8,547 nt of DNA. Source: DATLHO01 sp035539855 (lineage in GTDB: Bacteria > Bacteroidota > Ignavibacteria > OLB7). The translations under genes and the position numbers were made by a program. The notes under the pieces are model-generated. The model had not been told where the DNA came from and ran no database searches. It saw only the letters and a list, made by a program, of their open reading frames with translations. Where the stretch lies: the NCBI GenBank assembly GCA_035539855.1, contig DATLHO010000234.1:1-8547 (forward strand), given 5' to 3'. Shown here one piece after another: positions 1 to 5,253 of this stretch (the stretch's first letter is position 1; the number at the start of each line of letters is the position of its first letter).

Positions 1-1
1 A

Positions 2-361
2 GAAATCAAGGTGATGTCGGACTCGCGAGGCAGGATCGTGTCCATCGGCAAGCAGCTCGAGTCGTCGCGCTGCATCGGCGAGTCGATCGGCATCGCGCAT
101 TTCGATCGCACGGCGACCGCGCGGTTGTTCGACACGCTCGCTGCGCGAATGCGGCTCCCCGGCGGAGCCGGCGAGTTCTACGAGGCGTCGTTCCAGCAGA
201 TGATCGACGAGGGATGTGACGTCGAGATCTTCGACGCACGAGGCCGCTACTGCATCGAGATCGATACGCTCGAGGATCTCGCCGACGCCAAATCCGGCGC
301 CGGGCAGTACCTTGGCGGGAGCCGCCGCGAGAGGTCCACAGTGGCACCGTGCGGCGGATGA
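2..361 (+). CDS. Nucleotidyltransferase (NTP_transferase / phosphocholine cytidylyltransferase-like), 3' end only
   Basis: This is the C-terminal 119 residues of a protein whose start lies upstream of the window. The reading frame is open from base 2 and ends at TGA 359-361. Visible features fit the C-terminal half of a nucleoside-triphosphate transferase: an 'IVSIGKQL' stretch, then 'GESIGIAHFD', then 'IEIDTLEDLADA' near the end. In this superfamily the 'EID..eDL..A' segment carries a metal-binding aspartate and the 'GE.iGi..f' segment lies in the acceptor-binding part. Such enzymes join a sugar phosphate or phosphocholine to a nucleotide for polysaccharide or lipid decoration. The substrate cannot be told from this fragment. 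The last ~20 residues (after 'DAKSGAG') look like an unconserved tail. The oxidoreductase gene follows after 19 bases on the same strand, so co-transcription is possible. Confidence 0.72.
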   Translation, partial: EIKVMSDSRGRIVSIGKQLESSRCIGESIGIAHFDRTATARLFDTLAARMRLPGGAGEFYEASFQQMIDEGCDVEIFDARGRYCIEIDTLEDLADAKSGAGQYLGGSRRERSTVAPCGG

Positions 362-380
362 CCGACTCAACGATCGTCCG

Positions 381-1421
381 ATGGCCCTTCGACTCTCCAT
401 TCTCGATCTCTCGCCGATCAGCGAGGGCTCCAGCGGCGCGGCCGCGCTCAACAACACCGTCGACCTCGCACGGCACGCCGACCGTCTGGGCTATACGCGG
501 TTCTGGATCGCGGAGCATCACAACATCCCGAGCGTCGCGAGCTCGAGTCCGGAGATCATGATCGGCCAGCTCGGCCGCGTGACCTCCCGGATACGCGTCG
601 GCTCCGGCGGAATCATGCTTCCGAATCACACGCCGTTGAAGGTCGCCGAGAATTTTCGCGTTCTCGAGGCGCTGTTCCCAGACCGCGTGGACCTCGGCAT
701 CGGCCGCGCGCCCGGCACCGATCCGCGCACCGCGATGGCGCTGCGCCGGACGTTCGATCCGCTCGCGAACGTCGGCTTCGAGCGCGAGCTGCAGGAGGTG
801 CTGACGTTCGGGACGAAGGGCTTCGCCGCCGATCATCCGTTCCGCTCGGTGCGCGCGATGCCGAGCGACGTCGCGCTGCCTCCCGTGTGGCTGCTCGGCT
901 CCAGCGGCCACAGCGCGCGCATCGCCGCGACGATGGGTCTTGGCTACGCGTTCGCGCTGCACATCAACCCGAGCCTCGACATCGCCCGCGCGGCCTTTCG
1001 CGACTACCGGTCGTATTTCGTCGAGGGCCATCGCATGGATCGGCCCTCGGCGATGCTCGCCCTCTCGGTCGTCTGCGGCGAGACCGATGCGCGTGCCGCG
1101 GAAATTGCCGCATCGGTCGAGCTCGCGTACGTCCGGCTGCAGCAGGGGAGACCAGGACCGATCGCTTCGCCCGAGGACGCACAGCGCGAGCTCGAGGTAT
1201 TCGACCGAGGCCTGCTTTCCCAGATTCTCTCCGCCGGAACGATGCACGTCGCCGGCAGTCCTTCGACCGTGCGCCGGCGCCTCGAGGAGCTCGCCGAGCT
1301 CACCGGTGTCGGTGAGATCATGATGCTCACGACGCTCTATGCGCACGACGACCGCGTGCGCTCCTACGAATTGCTCGCCGACGAATTCGGACTGGTCGAA
1401 GCAGACGGGTTTTCACGATGA
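381..1421 (+). CDS. LLM-class flavin-dependent oxidoreductase (luciferase-like monooxygenase, YhbW/MsnO8 type)
   Basis: The product is 346 residues, the usual length for this family. It is a predicted cytoplasmic TIM-barrel enzyme using reduced flavin; the substrate is unknown. Landmarks in order: 'LSILDLSPISEG' at 5-16, 'FWIAEHH' at 41-47, 'VGSGGIMLPNH' at 73-83, 'LGIGRAPGTD' at 105-114 and 'WLLGSSGHSARIAATMGL' at 170-187, all typical of the single-chain MsnO8/YhbW branch of bacterial luciferase relatives. ATG 381 is chosen because the conserved N-terminus 'LSILDLSP' starts a few codons later; the frame is open further upstream, but that sequence is unconserved and overlaps the preceding gene. 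I see no clear Shine-Dalgarno sequence. The stop TGA (1419-1421) overlaps an ATG at 1418, but the frame from that ATG is a shadow of the pyrophosphatase gene. Family assignment is firm; the physiological reaction is not known. Confidence 0.92.
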   Translation: MALRLSILDLSPISEGSSGAAALNNTVDLARHADRLGYTRFWIAEHHNIPSVASSSPEIMIGQLGRVTSRIRVGSGGIMLPNHTPLKVAENFRVLEALFPDRVDLGIGRAPGTDPRTAMALRRTFDPLANVGFERELQEVLTFGTKGFAADHPFRSVRAMPSDVALPPVWLLGSSGHSARIAATMGLGYAFALHINPSLDIARAAFRDYRSYFVEGHRMDRPSAMLALSVVCGETDARAAEIAASVELAYVRLQQGRPGPIASPEDAQRELEVFDRGLLSQILSAGTMHVAGSPSTVRRRLEELAELTGVGEIMMLTTLYAHDDRVRSYELLADEFGLVEADGFSR

Positions 1422-1448
1422 AATGCGATCGTGCGCCATTGCGGGTGG

Positions 1449-1457
1449 TATCTTCGC
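1449..1457 (+). promoter_or_regulatory. TATCTTCGC element upstream of ppa (possible -10 box)
   Basis: The nine bases TATCTTCGC end 21 bases before the ppa ATG. The same nine bases recur at 2202-2210 upstream of the AT-hook gene. TATCTT is a plausible -10 box, but no convincing -35 is seen at the usual distance. The call rests mainly on the recurrence. Confidence 0.25.
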
Positions 1458-1478
1458 GCGCTCACAACGATCGAAACC

Positions 1479-2120
1479 ATGCACGACCACGACTCTCCCT
1501 ATCACCGCTGGCGGCCGCATCCGTGGCACGGGCTCGACGCGGGGGCACAGGCTCCGGCGATCGTCAACGCCTACATCGAGATCACGCCGTTCGATCTCGT
1601 GAAGTACGAGGTCGACAAGCCGAGCGGATACCTGCGCGTCGACCGGCCGCAGCGCACGTCGGCTCAGCCGCCCGCGCTCTACGGCTTCATCCCGCGCACG
1701 TACTGCGGTGACGAGATCATGAAGCTCTCGCCGTCGTCGAATCGTGGCGACGGCGATCCGCTGGACATCTGCGTGCTGAGCGAGCGCCCGATCAATCGCT
1801 CCGAGATCGTCCTGTCGGCACGCGTCGTCGGCGGACTGCAGATGATCGACGGTGGAGAGGCCGACGACAAGATCATCGCCGTACTCCTCAACGATTATGT
1901 CTGGGGTGAAGCGACGGAGCTCGACGAGCTCCCGAAGGTGCTCATCGAGCGGCTCGAGCATTACTTCTGCACGTACAAGCTCGTGCCCGGTCAGGCGCCG
2001 CGTGTGTCGATCGAGAAGAACTACGGGCGCGAGCATGCGATGAAGGTGGTCGAGGCGTCGATGCGCGATTACCGCACGGAGTTTCCAGAGGTCGACGAGA
2101 CGGATGACGAGGTGCAATAA
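1479..2120 (+). CDS. ppa: Inorganic pyrophosphatase, family I
   Basis: The product is 213 residues and hydrolyses pyrophosphate to two phosphates in the cytoplasm, pulling biosynthetic reactions forward. Family I signatures are clear: 'HPWHGL' at 14-19, 'KYEVDKPSGYLRVDR' at 42-56 with the active-site Lys, Glu and Arg, 'YGFIPRTYC' at 68-76, the metal-binding 'GDGDPLDICVL' at 90-100, 'MIDGGEADDKIIAV' at 122-135 and 'HYFCTYKLVPG' at 161-171. It is longer than the ~175-residue Escherichia coli enzyme. It matches the longer bacterial type that has an N-terminal 'HPWHG' extension, and it carries a small insertion ('MKLSPSSNRG', 81-90) just before the DGDP loop. ATG 1479 is preferred over an in-frame GTG at 1431 because the conserved part begins near residue 8 from the ATG; neither has a clear Shine-Dalgarno sequence. 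It lies 57 bases after the oxidoreductase stop and may have its own promoter. Confidence 0.93.
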   Translation: MHDHDSPYHRWRPHPWHGLDAGAQAPAIVNAYIEITPFDLVKYEVDKPSGYLRVDRPQRTSAQPPALYGFIPRTYCGDEIMKLSPSSNRGDGDPLDICVLSERPINRSEIVLSARVVGGLQMIDGGEADDKIIAVLLNDYVWGEATELDELPKVLIERLEHYFCTYKLVPGQAPRVSIEKNYGREHAMKVVEASMRDYRTEFPEVDETDDEVQ

Positions 2121-2152
2121 TTCGAATCGGTCATCGACAGGCGGGGCAATTG

Positions 2153-2180
2153 GCGAATGCGACGTGACGACGAAATTCGC
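2153..2180 (+). repeat. Small inverted repeat GCGAAT / ATTCGC between ppa and the AT-hook gene
   Basis: GCGAAT at 2153-2158 is mirrored by ATTCGC at 2175-2180 with 16 bases between. It sits directly upstream of the candidate -35 box at 2181. It could be an operator or a weak stem after ppa. There is no T-run, so it is not a typical intrinsic terminator, and a six-base arm can occur by chance. Confidence 0.25.
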
Positions 2181-2207
2181 TTGTCACAACGCATCAATTG
2201 TTATCTT
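2181..2207 (+). promoter_or_regulatory. Candidate sigma70-type promoter for the AT-hook gene
   Basis: TTGTCA at 2181-2186 and TATCTT at 2202-2207 are separated by 15 bases, shorter than the ideal 17. They lie in a locally A/T-richer stretch of a 125-base intergenic gap, 38 bases before the ATG at 2246. This position would give a short leader of about 30 bases. No Shine-Dalgarno sequence precedes that ATG. Confidence 0.4.
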
Positions 2208-2245
2208 CGCCCGCACCCGTATTCATTCACGAACCTCCCCGGCTC

Positions 2246-3037
2246 ATGGCAAATTCACTCGACACTCTCTCATCGGGGCTCATCGGCATTATCGGTGAGT
2301 ACTTCGCCGGTATTCGACCGTCATCGCACGGATCGACCGGTGCACTCGACGGCGACCGTCCGGCGGGACTTATCGTCCTGTATTCCGGATCCGGCCTGCC
2401 GTTGGGGATCGGCACGATGAGAAACCGTCGCGAGCTTGCACGGCTCGCGGGCACGGTTCCGGGCTCGCAGATCCGCACGGTCGAGGTCGGCGACGAAGCG
2501 CTCGCCTCGAATCTCGCGCGACTTATCGCCGATCTCTTCGGCGCGTCGATGCCGTTCGGGATCATCGGACCGGAGCGCCCGGCCGCCGCCGCCGGCGCCG
2601 TCGGTGCGCAGAAGCGCCGGGGACGCAAGCCCGGTTCGAAGAACAAGGGCACCGGTCGCAAGCGCGGACGTCCCGCACGCGCCGCCGCTGCCGCACCGGC
2701 CGAGGCAACGCCGAAGCGCCGCGGACGCCGGCCGAAATCCCAGGCCGCGGGCGCGACGAAGCGCGGACCGGGCAGGCCTCGCAAGAATGCGAGCGCGGGC
2801 GAGACTCCCATCGCCGCCGTGAAGCGCGGTCCGGGTCGCCCGCGCCGGAATCCGATTGCGGGCGAAGCGCCGGTCGCCGTCAAGCGCGGACCCGGTCGGC
2901 CGCCGAAGAATGCCGCCGCCGCCGAGGCTCCCGCCGTCAAGCGCGGACCGGGCCGGCCGCGCAAGAACCCGATTGCGGGCGAGGCGCCGAAGCGCCGCGG
3001 CCGTCCGCCGGGAAAGCGCGCGCAGACTGCCGAGTAG
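2246..3037 (+). CDS. AT-hook DNA-binding protein with eight hooks and an unrecognised N-terminal domain
   Basis: The product is 263 residues. Residues 1-115 form a mixed hydrophobic region ('GLIGIIGEYFAGI', 'AGLIVLYSGSGLPLGIG', 'ASNLARLIADLFGASMPFGI') that looks like a small globular or oligomerising domain; I do not recognise it. From residue 122 to the end the chain is low-complexity, rich in Lys, Arg, Pro, Gly and Ala. It holds eight AT-hook-like motifs centred on RGRP, RGRKP or PGRP, at about 123-131, 138-145, 157-164, 172-181, 193-202, 213-222, 232-241 and 249-258. Four are near-identical 'KRGPGRP' copies. AT-hooks bind the minor groove of A/T-rich DNA, so a nucleoid or architectural role, or a transcription-factor tail, is likely. 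ATG 2246 is preferred over TTG 2198, which lies within the putative promoter. A strong terminator follows. The positively charged tail could also bind RNA or polyphosphate. Confidence 0.85.
   Translation: MANSLDTLSSGLIGIIGEYFAGIRPSSHGSTGALDGDRPAGLIVLYSGSGLPLGIGTMRNRRELARLAGTVPGSQIRTVEVGDEALASNLARLIADLFGASMPFGIIGPERPAAAAGAVGAQKRRGRKPGSKNKGTGRKRGRPARAAAAAPAEATPKRRGRRPKSQAAGATKRGPGRPRKNASAGETPIAAVKRGPGRPRRNPIAGEAPVAVKRGPGRPPKNAAAAEAPAVKRGPGRPRKNPIAGEAPKRRGRPPGKRAQTAE
2759..3000 (+). repeat. Tandem repeats encoding KRGPGRP AT-hooks
   Basis: Four near-identical hook-coding blocks begin at 2759, 2822, 2882 and 2939, so the spacing shrinks 63, 60, 57 bases. The spacers are partly repeated as well: 'NPIAGEAP' is encoded at 2849 and again at 2966. 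A fifth, shorter hook follows from about 2990. The pattern suggests expansion by internal duplication with small in-frame deletions. Confidence 0.75.
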
Positions 3038-3052
3038 TTCGGCGAAACACTG

Positions 3053-3084
3053 AAAGGGCCGGGCAGCAATGCCCGGCCCTTTTT
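3053..3084 (+). terminator. Strong rho-independent terminator between convergent genes
   Basis: A perfect 12-base stem pairs 3053-3064 (AAAGGGCCGGGC) with 3071-3082 (GCCCGGCCCTTT) around a six-base AGCAAT loop, and T's run over 3080-3084. It starts 15 bases after the AT-hook stop. On the other strand the same stem ends in only a few T's, so it may also stop the convergent gene ending at 3113, but less efficiently. Confidence 0.9.
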
Positions 3085-3112
3085 GCGTCATGCCCCGATC
3101 GACGTCCGCCGA

Positions 3113-3676
3113 TCAGTCGACGAAGACCATGTCGCCGGTTGCGCCGTCGAGATAGAACAGCTCGCCGCTCGTCGTGCGATGCAGCACGTTTCCCTTCGCG
3201 TCGGTGCCGACGATCGTCAGGTCGAGAAACGTCTTGTTCGTGATCTTGTGCGCTCTGGTCGCGCCGTCCTTGTGCGCGACCAGGTCCTTGTGAGCAACGA
3301 GATCCTTGTGCGCGAGATCCTTGTGCGCGGCGAGGTCCTTGCTGCTGACAATTTTCTGTCCGGTGCCCACGAGCTTGATCGCCGGTCCCGTCTTCGCGAT
3401 GAACTTCATGTCGCCGGTCGCCGCGTCGAGATAGAAATGCTCGCCGGCCTTGTTGCGGTAGACGATGCGTCCGCTGTCGATGCCGACGAGCTGTACCGTC
3501 GACGCCAGCTTGATCGTGAAGTTCGAACGCGCCGGACTGATCACCGGAGCCCTCGACGGCGCGGTGGTCGGCTTCTGCGCGACTGCCTCGGGCAGCGCGC
3601 CGATGAACGGGATCGCCAGCGCGGCCGCGGTCAGCGCTGCCTTCGAGCGACCTGTCGTGCGAGAGGATTTCTTCAC
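3113..3676 (-). CDS. Exported repeat protein with a Lys/His/Asp-rich linker, function unknown
   Basis: The product is 187 residues. The N-terminus 'MKKSSRTTGRSK' plus the hydrophobic 'AALTAAALAIPFIGALPEAVA' forms a likely Sec signal peptide cut near residue 33 (AVA/QK), so it should be periplasmic or secreted. The mature part holds two copies of a ~34-residue repeat, at 60-93 and 152-186. They share 'VG', then 'G.(I/N)V..R...GE.FYLD.ATGDM.F(I/V)'. A partial third copy seems to begin at about 99 ('IKLVGTGQKIV'). Between them, 112-136, lies a low-complexity run of 'KDL(V)AHKDL' units. GTG 3676 is chosen because GGAGG lies five bases upstream and the charged N-region follows; a GTG at 3733 overlapping the SET stop is an alternative. 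It follows the SET gene by 53 bases on the same strand, so co-transcription is possible. I do not recognise the family. The repeats recall small beta-hairpin units, but that is only an impression. Confidence 0.78.
   Translation of the reverse strand: MKKSSRTTGRSKAALTAAALAIPFIGALPEAVAQKPTTAPSRAPVISPARSNFTIKLASTVQLVGIDSGRIVYRNKAGEHFYLDAATGDMKFIAKTGPAIKLVGTGQKIVSSKDLAAHKDLAHKDLVAHKDLVAHKDGATRAHKITNKTFLDLTIVGTDAKGNVLHRTTSGELFYLDGATGDMVFVD
3267..3341 (-). repeat. Short tandem repeat encoding (K)DLVAHKDL units
   Basis: The plus-strand word TCCTTG recurs at 3267, 3285, 3303, 3318 and 3336, giving units of 18, 18, 15 and 18 bases. These encode the Lys-Asp-Leu-(Val)-Ala-His linker of the exported protein. 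All unit lengths are multiples of three, so gain or loss of a unit keeps the frame. Confidence 0.75.
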
Positions 3677-3681
3677 GGGAG

Positions 3682-3686
3682 CCTCC
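3682..3686 (-). promoter_or_regulatory. Shine-Dalgarno sequence fixing the start of the exported repeat protein
   Basis: On the minus strand GGAGG is followed after five bases by GTG at 3676. It is one of the few clear ribosome binding sites in the window and is the main reason for preferring this start over the GTG at 3733. Confidence 0.65.
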
Positions 3687-3729
3687 GAATGTGAGAGTAG
3701 GTTGAAGAGCGTTCTCTGGCGGGCGCCGC

Positions 3730-4191
3730 TCACTGCGATCGCGACCGCCGGCGGCGCGTGGCCAGCATCGTGCCGCGGCAGCTCGGCGCGCCGCAGTGGC
3801 AGGCGTAGAGCTCGCGCACCTTGCCGCGCGCGCGGCCGAGGGTGAGCGTCAGGTGATAATCGATCGTGAGCTCCTCGCCGCGGCGGATGTCGCGCATCGC
3901 GTAGAAGTACAGCCGGTCGTCGAAAATGTACGCTTCGCAGTTCGGCTCGCAGCCGTGATTGACGAAGCGTGCGTCGTTGCCGCCAACGGAGCCATCGATC
4001 AGGATCTGCTCGTTGAGCCGGAAGAGATACGTGTGGTCGCCATACGATCCGTCGTCGAGCAGCACCGACGAGAGCGTCCGTCGCTGGCCGAGATACTCGA
4101 AGATCCGCGTGCCGCGTGGGATCCGGCGCTTGGCGAAGACGCCAGTGCCTTCGATGCGGGAGCGGCCGACACGGGTGAAGTCGCGGGACAT
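3730..4191 (-). CDS. SET-domain protein (lysine) methyltransferase with post-SET motif
   Basis: The product is 153 residues, essentially a bare SET domain. SET enzymes transfer methyl from S-adenosylmethionine to protein lysine. Motifs: 'GTGVFA' at 15-20 (cofactor binding), 'FEYLG' at 31-35, 'ARFVNHGCEPNCEA' at 74-87 (the NHxCxPNC knot motif) and 'GEELTIDY' at 105-112 with the catalytic-type Tyr112. The post-SET cluster Cys131-x-Cys133-x4-Cys138 can, with a cysteine of the NHxCxPNC motif, hold a zinc as in eukaryotic SET enzymes. A basic tail 'RRRRSRSQ' closes the protein and could contact nucleic acid. No signal peptide is seen, so it is cytoplasmic. No Shine-Dalgarno sequence is visible; the leader consists of a heptamer repeat array. 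It lies upstream of the exported repeat protein and near the Lys-rich AT-hook protein, a conceivable substrate. Family call firm; substrate inferred only. Confidence 0.9.
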   Translation of the reverse strand: MSRDFTRVGRSRIEGTGVFAKRRIPRGTRIFEYLGQRRTLSSVLLDDGSYGDHTYLFRLNEQILIDGSVGGNDARFVNHGCEPNCEAYIFDDRLYFYAMRDIRRGEELTIDYHLTLTLGRARGKVRELYACHCGAPSCRGTMLATRRRRSRSQ

Positions 4192-4240
4192 GTCAGGTGT
4201 TGGAGGTCAGATGTTAGATGTCAGATGTCAGATGTCACGA
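4192..4240. repeat. Degenerate 7-bp tandem repeat (consensus GTCAGAT) upstream of the SET gene
   Basis: Seven consecutive heptamers in register: GTCAGGT, GTTGGAG, GTCAGAT, GTTAGAT, GTCAGAT, GTCAGAT, GTCACGA. Three are exact copies, one differs by one base, and the outer ones are degraded. The array ends directly at the SET start codon (4191), so it forms the untranslated leader of the SET mRNA and lies between divergent genes. Seven bases is not a multiple of three. Confidence 0.8.
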
Positions 4241-4256
4241 GGCCTTTGGGGGGGTG

Positions 4257-4262
4257 TATAGT
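4257..4262 (+). promoter_or_regulatory. Possible -10 box (TATAGT) for the Nudix operon
   Basis: TATAGT is a good -10 match in a GC-rich setting, 50 bases before the preferred Nudix start. The expected -35 region falls in the end of the heptamer array (about 4233-4239, GTCAC) and matches poorly. A transcript from here would begin close to the in-frame ATG at 4271. Confidence 0.3.
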
Positions 4263-4312
4263 ACGGAAAGATGGGCGCTTGTCAGTTTGGTGTTGGGGGT
4301 GCAGTTTCGTTG

Positions 4313-4780
4313 ATGCCGATTTCGCTTCATATGCAGCGGCTTCGCGAGCTGGTTGGCAACGATCTGCTCCAGGTGCCGTCGGTTGCCGCGATCATCCGCG
4401 ATGAGCGGGGGCGACTGCTGTTGCAGCGGCGCGCTTCCGATGGGCGGTGGAGTCTTCCCGCGGGCGCGATCGATCCCGGCGAGACGCCGGGTCAGGCGCT
4501 CGTTCGCGAGGTGCTCGAGGAGACCGGCTTCGTCGTTGAGCCGGTGACGCTGCTCGGCGTGTATTCCGGCGAGCGCTTTCGACACACCTACGACAATGGC
4601 GACCGCGTCGAGTACATGGTCGCCGTCTACGCCTGTCGCATCATCGGCGGCGAGCTCGGCGGCGATCCGCGCGAGACGCTCGAGCTGCAGTGGTTCGATC
4701 GGGACGAGCGACCGCAGATCGTGCTTCCGTATCCGGAATCTCTCTTCGACGGCGCCGTCGATGCGACGCGCATCACCTGA
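4313..4780 (+). CDS. Nudix hydrolase
   Basis: The product is 155 residues and cytoplasmic. The Nudix box runs from Gly51 to Phe73 and satisfies GX5EX7REUXEEXGU: Gly51, Glu57, Arg65-Glu66, Glu69-Glu70, Gly72. It cleaves a nucleoside diphosphate linked to another group; the exact substrate (damaged nucleotide, ADP-ribose, nucleotide sugar) cannot be told. The N-terminal 'MQRLRELVGNDLL.VPSVAAIIRDE' pattern is common in a subgroup of bacterial Nudix proteins that begin with 'MPIS', which supports ATG 4313. Alternatives are ATG 4271, which would fit a nearly leaderless transcript from TATAGT at 4257, and ATG 4331. Downstream, 'GDRVEYMVAVYACRI' and 'LELQWFDRDERP' are the usual Nudix beta-strands. 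The next gene starts four bases after the stop, so the two are probably translated from one message. Confidence 0.92.
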   Translation: MPISLHMQRLRELVGNDLLQVPSVAAIIRDERGRLLLQRRASDGRWSLPAGAIDPGETPGQALVREVLEETGFVVEPVTLLGVYSGERFRHTYDNGDRVEYMVAVYACRIIGGELGGDPRETLELQWFDRDERPQIVLPYPESLFDGAVDATRIT

Positions 4781-4784
4781 TCCC

Positions 4785-5228
4785 ATGATCCATCTCACTC
4801 ATCCGAAATGGCGCGCGCTGCGCGTGATGGACGAAGCGAGCGTGAAGCTCCTGAACCGAATGCTCCGCGCCGGATGGTTCGTGATGCCCTTCGGCATGGA
4901 TGGCGTCGATTACTTCATCATGCGCGTGCCCACCGAGACGCCCGAGCTCTCGCGCTATCCCGATCCGTTCCAGGTCGCCGGCGCGCGCTCGAGCGACACG
5001 TTCGACGTCCTCTCGATGCAGAACGTCCCGGCGATCACGGTGCTCGTGCTGACCAAGGGCGAGCGCCGGGGTCGACAGCGCGCCGTGCTCTCTCCCCGCA
5101 ACGAGCACGGCTGGGTCGACCGGCGCGTCGGCGCGCTCCCGTCCGACAAATGGACGCCCGCCATCGCCACGAGCATCGAGGACGGAATGCTCACGATTTA
5201 CGAGCGCCGTGTCGAGGAGACGCCGTAG
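4785..5228 (+). CDS. Conserved-looking protein of unknown function, coupled to the Nudix gene
   Basis: The product is 147 residues, soluble, with no signal peptide or membrane helix. I do not recognise a family. It begins 'MIHLTHPKWRALRVMDEA', with a probable amphipathic helix over 15-30 ('DEASVKLLNRMLRAGW'). Mixed beta-type sequence follows, for example 'VDYFIMRVP' at 41-49 and 'AITVLVLTKGERRG' at 83-96, and 'GMLTIYERRVEETP' closes it. ATG 4785 lies four bases after the Nudix TGA without its own Shine-Dalgarno sequence, which suggests translational coupling. The frame is open upstream inside the Nudix gene, but that part is a shadow. Codon bias matches the neighbours, supporting a real gene. 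It converges with the S1/P1 nuclease gene across 25 bases in which I see no terminator. Confidence 0.75.
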   Translation: MIHLTHPKWRALRVMDEASVKLLNRMLRAGWFVMPFGMDGVDYFIMRVPTETPELSRYPDPFQVAGARSSDTFDVLSMQNVPAITVLVLTKGERRGRQRAVLSPRNEHGWVDRRVGALPSDKWTPAIATSIEDGMLTIYERRVEETP

Positions 5229-5253
5229 GAAGAATCCACCCGGTGCTAGAAGC

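Noticed and set aside
6..1346. 446-codon open frame on the minus strand
   Set aside because: It is antisense to the nucleotidyltransferase and oxidoreductase genes, which both have clear family motifs. Its translation is Arg/Ala-rich and resembles no protein; such frames are common in high-GC DNA.
1413..2117. 234-codon minus-strand frame opposite ppa
   Set aside because: The plus strand encodes an unmistakable family I pyrophosphatase; the antisense translation has no recognisable motif.
2..2120. A shared pathway for the nucleotidyltransferase, flavin oxidoreductase and pyrophosphatase
   Set aside because: Pyrophosphatase could remove the pyrophosphate made by a nucleotidyltransferase, but ppa is a housekeeping gene and has its own upstream gap; the oxidoreductase does not fit.
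2246..3037. Histone H1-like or HU-fusion protein
   Set aside because: The tail uses RGRP/PGRP AT-hooks rather than the KAAKPA-type repeats of H1-like tails, and the N-terminal region has no HU fold motif.
2227..3091. Two long minus-strand open frames (280 and 256 codons) opposite the AT-hook gene
   Set aside because: Both are translations of the repetitive G/C-rich hook region and give proline/arginine or alanine/glycine low-complexity chains. One runs through the terminator hairpin.
3083..3694. 203-codon plus-strand frame over the exported repeat protein
   Set aside because: The minus-strand product has a signal peptide, a Shine-Dalgarno sequence and duplicated repeats; the plus-strand translation is charged and featureless.
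4192..4240. CRISPR array
   Set aside because: The units are only 7 bp with no spacers between them and no cas genes nearby.
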